Source of the DNA: Penicillium oxalicum
Lineage: Eukaryota; Ascomycota; Eurotiomycetes; Eurotiales; Aspergillaceae
NCBI RefSeq assembly: GCF_001723175.1
Contig: NC_064650.1
Span: forward strand, 3,596,001-3,660,000
Length of the DNA: 64,000 nucleotides
Direction of reading: 5' to 3'
In this document: piece after piece, positions 55,290 through 64,000 of the stretch
How the letters are laid out: each line of letters starts with the position of its first letter
Position numbering within the stretch: the first letter of the stretch is position 1
The notes under the pieces: model-generated
Database searches by the model: none
Told to the model about the DNA's origin: nothing
The model's input: the letters and a program-made list of their open reading frames with translations, nothing else
Position numbers and translations under genes: made by a program

Positions 55290-55914
55290 TCAGGATGATC
55301 CAGTAGCACTAATCCCCCCCAACAACCACCTCGTCAGCATCCAGACTCATTTAAACAGCAGACTCAATACGAAAAAAAGGATGGAGAAGACACACATGTC
55401 TACATGTGTCTGTCTTATCTCCCCATCCAAAAAAAATAAAAATAAAATAAAATAAAACAAACTTACCTCCCAATCACACTCTTGACCGCATTCCAACCAG
55501 GCAGCGTATCCGAAGTTCCCGGCTTCTGCGCCATGAAGCTGTGATCCTCCGTCGCGCAAGTCCCCTCCGCTCCCGGGCCAAGAGGCCGGCCATCAGCGGC
55601 CTCATCCGCACGCGCCATGTAGTTATTCTCCGCTCGGGACTTTTGATCCGCCAGGCCGAGGAAACTTCCCTTGGTGGAGGCCAGATTGGGAGCCTGGGGA
55701 TATGGAATGTTAGCTTTTCTTTGGAGGGTCTAAGATGAGGGAGAGGAGAGGGTGGGTGTGTGTGTCGTACCGCGACGTGGCCGGTGCCTTCGTTGCGGGT
55801 GCTACTGGGATCGTTGGAGTTGTTGCCTCCGACGTTGTTGGCTGGAGTGGGTTGGGCGCCAGAACCGCCGGCGACGGCTGAGCGGGCGTGGCTGCGACCT
55901 TCGGCTTCGGACAT
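55290..55914 (-). CDS. Small hydrophilic protein of unknown function
   Basis: Three exons by splice reading, 55914-55771, 55693-55467 and 55308-55290, total 130 codons (129 residues). The first intron (77 nt, GTACGA donor, CCCAG acceptor) is well supported because exon 2 gives a coherent sequence, APNLASTKGSFLGLADQKS to DTLPGWNAVKSVIG. The second (158 nt, GTAAGT donor, TTAG acceptor) adds only SATGSS and is less sure. The protein is Ala/Gly/Ser-rich, lacks hydrophobic segments and looks disordered, in the manner of stress-related hydrophilins, but I do not recognise a family. Confidence 0.6.
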
Positions 55915-57210
55915 GGTGATTGTGGGTGTATTTGATTTGCTGAGTGAGTGAGAGGAGGTAGTAGTAGTAGTAGTATAGTGGTCGAGTGTGCACTAGGTGT
56001 AGGTTATCTTGATGTCAGTTGATATTGAAGTGGGAGGAGTCAATGCCCGTGTGGGTATTTAGATCGAGAAAATGAAAGAGTGATGATAGGAGCAAAAGGG
56101 AAGTTGATACCAAATGCTCAAATAAGGTCCGGGGAGTGGAAATGACGACACACCAGGAGAGACTTACAGCCTGGGTTCACGAATGTTGGTATAGTAGGAT
56201 TGTGAGTTATGTACTTTTTTTTCTCATGCACGTTGCGGCTTGTCAGAACTATAAGAATTCCAGCAACGAGATTATGTCACCGGTGGAAAGGTCATTGGGA
56301 AAGAGGACAAGACCACAGATGATAAAAAACTGAGTAACCGGGCATGCTCCCATATCGGACCAGACTGGAGCAACCATCTGCTTCATCTGGAGCCTGACAC
56401 CTCCATCATCATCTGCGAGTTTGACCTCATCTGCAAATCCTGGAAAGCGCGCGATGAAGTCATCATGAGGCTGCCGCACCGGCGGACGGATCCTGATTTC
56501 TGGTTGGTGCCCGCCTTGTCCTCGGTGGGGCAGATCTCTCTGATCTTTTTAGTCTGTCGTTTTGACACTCGTGACGGTGATGGTGACGGTGACTTTGAAT
56601 GTTGAATTGTCTGGATGCTTGGACATGTTGATCTGGGCTTACTGTGCTGGGGAATTTTTTGATCTCTCTTTGCTGCATCTCCCATCTCTCGCTTCTCTTG
56701 ATGGGTGTAGTATGAGGTGGTTGAGCTCGGATCCAAGTGAGCCAACGAGGCCAGGACTACTGGGGTCAAGCCGACCTAATCAGCCCTGTCAAGATCGAGA
56801 TTTCTTAGCGGAGATCCGTCAGACAGACCGGATCACAGCGGCCAGATGGATCGTCTCTCTATCGCAAGGGTGGAGACCCAGGTTCATCATCGCAACACAG
56901 TCAAGCTACTTCCGCTGGACATGGTCTGTCTCTGCCCATAGGCTGGCATTGAATCCGTGAAAGAGAGGGGCCGCGGTATTGCATGACCATGTATTTTGAT
57001 GGACCTTTTTTTTTCTAAAAAAAAAGAAGGAATCTCCCGCAGGCATATCTGTAATGCCAAATCGAGATGACGGACATGCAGATATTTTAATGTATTGACT
57101 ACAGGACTATCAAGATCAAGGGCAAAGATCTACACATACCCTCACTACATGTCGGAGACTCGGAAGGCTCTGTCTTCGTTTCAGACACATCATTCTTGAT
57201 ACCCACATGG
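55915..57210. other. Intergenic, no gene recognised
   Basis: It includes the promoter of the small protein and the 3' flank of the MFS transporter. Imperfect GACGGT/GATGGT repeats lie at about 56570-56592. The minus frame 56769-56383 is low complexity and unsupported. Confidence 0.4.
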
Positions 57211-58804
57211 CTACCGCGCTAAGCTCTGGCGCCGATCATACTGGAGCGTTTGAAAGGCTGGCCATATCTGCAAGATCACCGCACCTACCATGACGCATCC
57301 GGCAAAGACCTGAGCACGCTGGAAATCGGCCGTCTCCAGATTCACCAGCGCCCCGGCGATCGGGGTTCCAGCGAGCGAGCCGAGGGATGAGATGCCCCAC
57401 ATCATCCCGAGTCGAGTTCCCGTATACTTGACATCGGGACAAAAGACTGGATGCGCCAGAATCGAGGTCGGTCCAGTGACCAGAATCCCGCTCAGGCTGC
57501 CCCAGTAACAGGACCAGACAATGAAGCCGGGCATGTCAAAGACGGCCATCCACGTGAACATGGCCACCGCAGAGCCTATCACCCCGAGAATCATGATCGT
57601 GATCGGTTTGACGAAGCGGACCAACAGGTACGGCACCACCCGACCGATCACAGACGAGCCATTCACGATGGCGACCATGTAGAAGGATAGACTGGTCGAG
57701 GTGTGAATCACCGTGCGAGCATAGGATGCCACGTAGAAGATGGGCACGTAATACGCCAGCATCACGCACGTCAGCGATAGAGAGAAGAGCATAAACGACA
57801 CGTCGCGAAAGGCAGTCCAATCGATCAAACTACGTGCACGGGTCTTTGGAGGCCGCTGGCGACAAAGAATGATGCAGGCCACCAGGCCCATGAGGAGCGT
57901 TGCAAAGGCAATGCTTCTCACGGCCCAGGGAAAGCCTACCCGGGGTTGCAGTTGGCGAAACATGACGGGGAAGACGACCGCCCCGACACTAGATCCTACC
58001 GAGGCGATGCCAATCGCGATAGGTCGTTTGGTGGTGAAGCTGGTTGAGACCATGGTCAACGCGGGGATATAGCTAATTCCACCGCCCATGCCCACACAGA
58101 ATCCCTGGGCAAGAAGAACCTGTAATCTCCCCAAAATTAGCACCCAAAAATGGAAGAGCGAAAACGATCAAGTCAGAAAAAGCAAGGAGTCATGTATTTG
58201 ACCAAGAGTCCAACAGGACAGCTACGGGTTCGCGGACAAGAGACTCACCTGGTAATACTGAGTCGCAAAGCTGGTCATCATCAAGCCAAATACCGTGAGA
58301 AAACTTCCCATCACCATCAACGGACGCACATGGCCCGCATCGACCAGAGGACCCGACACCAGGCCCACCATGGGGATCAAGGTTGCTTGAATGCTGCCTA
58401 CCCATGAGATGGACGAGGGTGATTGACCGATCAGAAGTTCGGTCTGGTAGTATTCTTGAAAGGCGCCAAAGGTCGTCAACACGCCCCTGGGGGAAAAAAG
58501 AAGTCACTTTAGAGAGGAACATAAAATCAAGTTGGAAATGGGTGTAGTGACGCCTCAACCCAAGGAGAAAAAGAGGGTTGAATTGTGGCACTCACCATGA
58601 ATTGACAAAGACGCAGAACCCAGCGAGGACGTTCAACCAAGCCACTGTGCCCCCGTCGACTCGCGGTCTCTGATCCTCTGGCTCTATGCCCAACGGACTC
58701 GATGGTCCAGTTGGCGAAAGCACCAACTGTCGCGGGATAACTGCCTCGTCTCCTGTCGAGTTGAGACCTTTCGGAACAGAGCATGATGGGGGGTTCTCAG
58801 TCAT
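57211..58804 (-). CDS. MFS transporter, monocarboxylate-transporter-like
   Basis: Three exons, 58804-58596, 58486-58249 and 58119-57211, total 452 codons (451 residues). Introns are 109 and 129 nt with GTGAGT donors. A ~50-residue cytoplasmic N-terminus precedes the conserved D-G-G-T-VAWLNVLAGFCVFVNSWG segment of helix 1 seen in MCH-type fungal monocarboxylate permeases. Then GAFQEYYQTELL, SISWVGSIQA, GLVSGPLVDAG, and a helix beginning GFCVGMGGGISYIPAL. About 12 hydrophobic helices are visible, with a central loop rich in Arg (CRQRPPKTRARS). Yeast Mch proteins do not move classical monocarboxylates, so substrate cannot be assigned. It lies alone among wide gene-free stretches, with no biosynthetic cluster beside it. 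Confidence 0.9.
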
Positions 58805-60943
58805 GTTCTGTGGATACTGCTTTCCAGATGCGCTCCGCTAGGTGCGCAAGGATTGAATATCCGAGGGACGTCTTGATAGAGTCTACCGGGCCTGTTGTAT
58901 TCTTGGACGGAACAAGGACCGAACATCCAGCGTCTATCACGAAGTCGTTTTCTCTCTTTTTTCAAACCACCGTCCACCCTCATAGCGGGAAGCTTACCCC
59001 ACGGGGAAACGCAGTCGCCCATCAAATGGAGGGAACATGGGGGTTTCCCATTAGTCACAAATCGTGAGGAGAGCGTTAGTAGGACCGCGTTCTTGGGATC
59101 TCCATCCGGCTCTATCGGCACTCCACAGCCGAGCTCTGCCGGACTTGTACACCTTTTCTTCGGGACTTGTGCACATGGCCCGTTGAGGACTTGAGAGAAC
59201 GCGTCTGATGATAGTAGTATCTCACAGAACTATACAGGTTCGTCACTGGGATCTGCTCGAATGAGAACCTCGATTGATGGGTAGCATTGTGAGAGATGCC
59301 CCATTGCCCACTCGTTCATAGGAACCATGCCGGCATCACTATAGTCGGGCGGAGGTCACCGACGGAGTAAAAGTACGCTTGCATTATTTTATTGTTCCGA
59401 GATGTTCTGGAACTGCACGGGAGTCAGGTCCTGATTCTCAAGGCAGAAAGACACCTCTTTCCGAATTGGTGATCGTGGAGTGCCTGAGTGCCTGATGTGT
59501 CAAGGCACCAATGCCGATCACGTGCTTGCGATGCATCCTCACCCAACTCGCCTTTGTTGGACCTCCCTGAGATGCTCAAGTCGGAGGACATTTCCAGTGT
59601 GCCCGAAACTCGGACTCTGATCCTACATCACCATCCCAAACAGGGTATGATGTGCCTTGTAGAGTGGAAAGAAGGCTCCGCCTCGAGGTATCATGTCCAA
59701 TCTGAGCCCGAGTTCCCCTGCACCGACCATCATCTACTGTCTTGCATGACTAACCATTAACCAGTTTACCACAAATGCTAAACCTAGTTGGCTAACACGG
59801 TGCTGCCCTGCCCACTTGTACTGTAGTCTGCAGTTTTGTTGATTGCTTCCATGAATTGCGCAAGTTGCTGCGTAACCTTCGCAGCCACCCGGGCCCGCAA
59901 ACCGCCACAGCGGGGCGTCTAGAGCTGGTAAGATTGGGTCGTCCAGGGGAACAGACGGGGTCTCTGGGTCTTCAGGGCCACCTGGTTTCACTTCCATATG
60001 GAGACAACGATCTGCGCCGGGAGAGACACAATCGAACTCCCATAGGGCTCTCGCGCGTTGCCCGCGCGTTGAGCTTCGTCCCAAGCGACTGCGGGAATGC
60101 TCTCTTCCTCTTTCTTTCACGACGAAGCGACATTCATCGTCAAGGTCATATGGAGTGGGCCAAGCCCTGTGTTGATTCCTGCATATCAACGCCGGAGACA
60201 GTGTAATGCATCCATCTTGTCTCCATCCACCCATCGAAATATGGAGATTCGCTCGGATACAGTCGGCGGATCCATTTCCTGAAGAGGACAAATTCTAGAT
60301 CGGAGTCCATCCAACTGGCCCACATGAACTGGGCCTTGTCTATTTGTATACACCCTCTTCCCCTCCAATGACGAAGGGCTACGGTGGTCCCGACATGCAG
60401 AATGGGTGCGTCTTTTTTTTGCGGTGCAAGAAGATCCAGACCAGATGGATCATCGGTATTTCTCTGTCCCTCCAATGCTTACCCTACGAGATCGTTGGAA
60501 GTCATACGTAGTGCGTACCTGTGTGTACGCAGATCATGGAAACCCCGAGCCAATTGTCCCTGTTGAGGGACTTCTCCACCGGAAACGATAAAGACTTGAG
60601 ATTCTCGTCTCGTTCCTGAATTATTTCATGTGTTTTTCCAGGTTATCAATCACTCTTTTGACATACCTATCTACTGTCCTTTACGATTTCATCTGCTGCT
60701 TGTGAACATCATCGCTTTGAAGGCAGCGCCTCCCTTCTCACTCCTTTCGGTGATATACTTGTTCGTCTCCTGTCTGTAGACCAGACAGTTTCCACAGCCA
60801 GTCCTTTTCATCATCATCAATCACGATCGATCGATCCCATCTTTCTTCTGCCTCTTTGTTGCGAGAAGGAACCCGATTAGAACCACACCAGCTTGCAGCA
60901 GGCCTCGACACAAATCTCCGAATATTCCCCCATTGTCATCATC
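58805..60943. other. 2.1 kb intergenic, no gene recognised
   Basis: It holds the MFS promoter and the promoter of the BYS1-domain gene. The longest frame (60291-59734, minus) has no known domain and no splice support. A CT-rich stretch with CATCATC repeats lies before the ATG at 60944. Confidence 0.4.
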
Positions 60944-61552
60944 ATGGCATTCCTCAAGAACCTCACTCTCTTCACACTTGTCGCCTCTCTGGCCACTGCT
61001 CTGCCCCAGTACACTCGGCCTACAACCACGGCCACTGCCACCCTCATTCCAGTCTCGTCCACTGCCTCGGGTACTCCCACAGTCACTCCCTCCAGCACCA
61101 CCCCCAGCAGTAGCCCCAGCAGCACCAGCTCCGCCATCAACATCATCAACAACCTCAACCAAACCGTCTACCTCTGGTCCACCTCCGACACCAGCAGCAA
61201 CATGCAAACCTTGCCCGCCAGCGGCGGCACCTACACCGAACAATGGCGCACCAACTCCAACGGCGGCGGCATCTCCATCAAGATGGCGACCACGACCAGC
61301 CTGGACAGCGTCCTCCAATTCGAGTACACCGAAAACGACGGCACCGTGTGGTGGGATCTATCATCGATCAATCTCGAGGCTGATTCGCTCTTTGTCTCGT
61401 CCGGCTTCGAAGTAACCACCGATGATTCGAGCTGTTCATCGGCAACTTGCCAGGCCGGGGATGTGGAGTGTCAAGATGCGTATCAGAAGCCGGATGATGT
61501 GGATACGCGAAGCTGCTCTTCGTCGGCAGCGTTCAAGATGGTCTTGGGGTAG
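60944..61552 (+). CDS. Secreted BYS1-domain (thaumatin-like antigen) protein
   Basis: Single exon of 202 residues. Signal peptide MAFLKNLTLFTLVASLATALP, then a Thr/Ser/Pro-rich, probably O-glycosylated linker (about 22-62). A compact domain follows: INIINNLNQTVYLWSTSD, a Gly-rich stretch, GISIKMATTTSLDSVLQFEYTENDGTVWWDLSSIN and a C-terminal Cys-rich part with paired cysteines, ending KMVLG. This matches the BYS1 family of fungal extracellular proteins first described in Blastomyces and often called antigenic thaumatin-like. Function is unknown; secretion is predicted from the signal sequence. There is no GPI signal. Confidence 0.85.
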   Translation: MAFLKNLTLFTLVASLATALPQYTRPTTTATATLIPVSSTASGTPTVTPSSTTPSSSPSSTSSAINIINNLNQTVYLWSTSDTSSNMQTLPASGGTYTEQWRTNSNGGGISIKMATTTSLDSVLQFEYTENDGTVWWDLSSINLEADSLFVSSGFEVTTDDSSCSSATCQAGDVECQDAYQKPDDVDTRSCSSSAAFKMVLG

Positions 61553-62430
61553 ATTTTGGGTTGGAAATTCTCTTTATATGTTTGAGAGTGGAAAAATCCA
61601 TTTTTGACTTGTTGAAGATGGACATATGTAGAGCTTATATAGACTACTGTGTATTCAACACGATATCATGATCCATGCGTGAATGACCGAGTTCCCATAT
61701 ACTTCCACTACACATGCCAATTTAGGTATATCCATAAATGTCAAGCACATACTTTGTACATAGGTACCTACCTAATCAAATTGATTTAAAAGTGTGCTGG
61801 AACCTGGCCCAGTCCATATACGTATATCACCTCCTGCACCTCTCGGCGGGGCCTCTCCTGTAGTTTCAACGAGGCCTCCAGCCTACCCCGGCCGGTGGAG
61901 ACTCAGCCATACGTAGGTACCTATGGATGTACACACTACTACTTACCGCTCTGAAAATATGCAATTGTTCTACACAAAAACCATTTGTGACCAATTTACA
62001 CTCTACAATAGTACACCTTGGGACATCCTGTAGTGCCAACTGACTGATTATGTTCGAAGCGAAAGCTCAATGTGAACCAATTCTATATAACGAACGTACA
62101 AAGGGAGCAAAAAGTTGCTTGAAAGGGAGACTTGAAAAAGGACAAAAGAAGAAAAAGAAAAGCAAAAAATTTATGCCAGGTGCATGTCGAGAACTGGTCT
62201 CTGCCAACGAGCCGAAAATCAACACCACTAAAAGAGGCTAGAAGGTCACAGCAACAGTCGACCAAAAGAATGGGACTGACTTATCAAAAAAATGCAGCAG
62301 AATCTGTCCCAGTCGTGATGTAATTCTTCCCCCCAAAAAAAGAAAGAATAATACAAGAGACAACAACGTGGGTAGAAATTTCTGTCGATGATCAGACGCG
62401 CAACTGCACAACTCCAAAGGACCATCCTCT
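61553..62430. other. Convergent 3' region
   Basis: Non-coding, A-rich between 62120 and 62180 and with TAGGTACCTA-like motifs at 61760-61775 and 61915-61925. No gene seen. Confidence 0.5.
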
Positions 62431-64000
62431 CTAGTAGATGGGAACCTTGAAAGCAGGGAACTCATAAGTCCAGCTCTCAATGGACTTGGCATCGTTGACA
62501 CAGGTGAAGGTCGAGTTGCTGTGCCACAGTGGGCGAGTGGGCCACTGGCACAGCCGTTGCACTTCACCCTCGTAGTCTCCAGAGGACACGGTGGCGTTCA
62601 GGCGAGATGGCTTAATGCCATTCTCAACCCAATCAATCATGGTCTCCATGTTGTCCTGGGGGTAGGGACCGGGCTGGAGCGAGTTCGCACCGCAGTGGGC
62701 CGCACCGGGGATGAGATAGAATTGGTACCAGTCGGCGAGCTGGGTGAGGGACTGCGAGTCGGTGAGACCGGGGTACATGATCGAACGGACGGATTGCCAG
62801 TAGTGCACGGAAGATGCGGCCGGAACAGAAGGGTCGGATTCACCGTGGTAGTGGATCAATTTACCGCCGCCGGACTGGAAGCTGGTCAGGTCGGGCAGGG
62901 TTGTCTGAAGTGTATCCAGATAGCGATTGTACGCAGTGGTCATCCATTCGATCAGGGTGTCGTAGGTGACGCCGTCCAGAGAGGAGAGATTGTCCAAATC
63001 CAGCAGCTCGACAAACTTGGTCACGAATTCACCGCCGGTGGAAGGGATGTCTAGCTCCCATTTCTGGGTCTCGTTGTTCCACGAAGTCGCCGCGTCGGAG
63101 AACTCGGATCCAATCTGCCATGAGAGATAGGCTCGCTGGCCCTTGGAATTGTGCAGACCGTTGACAATCGCCTTGGCAACCGCCACGCCTTTGGCGGAGA
63201 CGGTTCCGTTCTGAGCAGGCTTGTTGCTGGATTCACTGCCTGCGCCCGCGGCCGCACCGCTGAATCCAAAGCCGAGCGAGCTGCTCGTCTCAGCAGCGCA
63301 GTAGTACTCCTCGCCGATGACCGAAGACATGTCGAAGTGAAGTTTGCACAGATCAGAGCGAGAGATGACGCCGTCGGTCCGACCGTCCAGAGGATCACAG
63401 GCCGCGATCGTAGCGTTGACGATCTTGGCAAGCTCACAGGGAGGAGGATAGTAATCCAGAGTCTTCTCAACCTGAGCCGGGAAGACATGGTTGACCTGCT
63501 GTTGAGCATAACGGAAGGCCGGAGCACCCACGACGACTCCATCGTACTCCTCGCCATAGCGCTGGATTTGGCTCATTCCCTCACGACCGCCATCAGAGCA
63601 GCCTTCGTAGTAAGTGTAGAGCTTAGAGCTGTCGGCGAGACTGTAGAAGGCTTTGGTGAAATACTTGCCCAGCTGGGTCATTTCACCGAGAGCCTGATAT
63701 CCAAACATGTGAGTTGCATCCCAGTTGATGGAGCCATTTCCGTAGAGAACCACATCGTCGTAGCTGACACCGTTCAGGGCATCATACCCAGCAGAGGAAG
63801 CTCCACCCACAGCACCGTAGGTCAAGCCCCCAGTGGCATCAGAACTCAGGGAGTAGCCACCTCCGCCGGCGACGTAGAAGCGGGTTTTGAAGTCAGACGG
63901 CTCCGGGAGCGCATACTTGACAATGACCGTGTCATCTTTGCCAGGATGAGTGTACGTCAGAGTCACATTGCAGTAATTATACGTGGCACCACTGGTGGAG
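62431..64000 (-). CDS. Tannase / feruloyl esterase family enzyme (5' end cut by window)
   Basis: The frame is open from the stop at 62431 to the window edge, about 523 residues, with the N-terminus beyond 64000. The in-frame ATG-like start at 63966 is not the real start, since coding sequence (ATYNYCNVTLTYTHPG) continues upstream. Catalytic motifs: the nucleophile Ser in EGCSDGGREG, Asp in HGESDPSVP and His in PGAAHCG. Cys residues flank the Ser and His, the CS-D-HC motif in which a disulfide joins the active-site pieces. A putative Ca-binding stretch (DPLDGRTDGVI) and N-glycosylation sequons are present. The family hydrolyses ester bonds of gallotannins or feruloylated polysaccharides outside the cell. 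Which substrate applies is not decidable from sequence. Confidence 0.92.
   Translation of the reverse strand, partial: STSGATYNYCNVTLTYTHPGKDDTVIVKYALPEPSDFKTRFYVAGGGGYSLSSDATGGLTYGAVGGASSAGYDALNGVSYDDVVLYGNGSINWDATHMFGYQALGEMTQLGKYFTKAFYSLADSSKLYTYYEGCSDGGREGMSQIQRYGEEYDGVVVGAPAFRYAQQQVNHVFPAQVEKTLDYYPPPCELAKIVNATIAACDPLDGRTDGVISRSDLCKLHFDMSSVIGEEYYCAAETSSSLGFGFSGAAAGAGSESSNKPAQNGTVSAKGVAVAKAIVNGLHNSKGQRAYLSWQIGSEFSDAATSWNNETQKWELDIPSTGGEFVTKFVELLDLDNLSSLDGVTYDTLIEWMTTAYNRYLDTLQTTLPDLTSFQSGGGKLIHYHGESDPSVPAASSVHYWQSVRSIMYPGLTDSQSLTQLADWYQFYLIPGAAHCGANSLQPGPYPQDNMETMIDWVENGIKPSRLNATVSSGDYEGEVQRLCQWPTRPLWHSNSTFTCVNDAKSIESWTYEFPAFKVPIY

Noticed and set aside
59734..60291. 185-residue minus-strand frame
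   Set aside because: No motif, no splice support, low-complexity composition.
28617..64000. Secondary-metabolite gene cluster around the MFS transporter and acyl-CoA dehydrogenase
   Set aside because: No PKS, NRPS, terpene synthase or pathway regulator in the window; neighbours are housekeeping genes.

Overview
The window looks like chromosomal DNA of a filamentous ascomycete, most likely of the Eurotiales (Aspergillus/Penicillium type). The genes encode eukaryotic housekeeping proteins. They are broken by short introns, mostly 50-110 nt, with GTRNGY donors, CTAAC/CTGAC-like branch points and YAG acceptors. Several protein families here are typical of moulds: a GAF hybrid histidine kinase, an SRPK-like orphan kinase, a BYS1-domain secreted protein and a tannase. 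Exon boundaries were worked out by eye from splice signals, reading-frame continuity and family knowledge; no alignment or RNA data were available.

Left part (1-15.6 kb): a SIS-domain sugar-phosphate isomerase, an NMN adenylyltransferase and a GAF/HisKA/HATPase/receiver hybrid histidine kinase, all on the minus strand and separated by long gene-free stretches. Middle (15.6-34.1 kb): a compact conserved block with the HECT ubiquitin ligase UFD4, a hotdog thioesterase, the ribosome-biogenesis helicase MAK5 divergent from the tRNA methyltransferase TRM7, tRNA-Thr(AGU), the sulfite reductase flavoprotein MET10 and an acyl-CoA dehydrogenase. Then comes a looser region (34.8-41.7 kb) with a five-exon SRPK-like kinase, two small proteins of unknown function and about 3.9 kb without a recognisable gene.

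Right part (43.3-55.9 kb): a second compact conserved block with proteasome alpha3 (PRE9) divergent from the WW/FF splicing protein URN1, a ZNF830/CCDC16-like protein, BYE1, and LUC7 divergent from the GPI transamidase subunit GPI16, plus a small unknown protein. The last 8 kb has an MFS monocarboxylate-type transporter, a secreted BYS1-domain protein and a tannase cut by the window edge. Themes are RNA processing and modification (MAK5, TRM7, URN1, ZNF830-like, LUC7, tRNA), protein turnover (UFD4, PRE9) and sulfur/lipid metabolism (MET10, acyl-CoA dehydrogenase, thioesterase).

Three genes (histidine kinase, BYE1 and probably MAK5) show reading-frame breaks that one extra base in a short homopolymer would repair, which points to base-call or assembly errors rather than gene decay. 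No CRISPR, rRNA, intact transposon or secondary-metabolite cluster was seen, and I found no clearly new multi-gene system. The most unusual signals are gene-structure ones: a 7-nt initiator exon in BYE1, introns whose retention would remove the catalytic Cys of UFD4 or the phospho-acceptor Asp of the kinase, and an apparent zinc-finger loss in the ZNF830-like protein.
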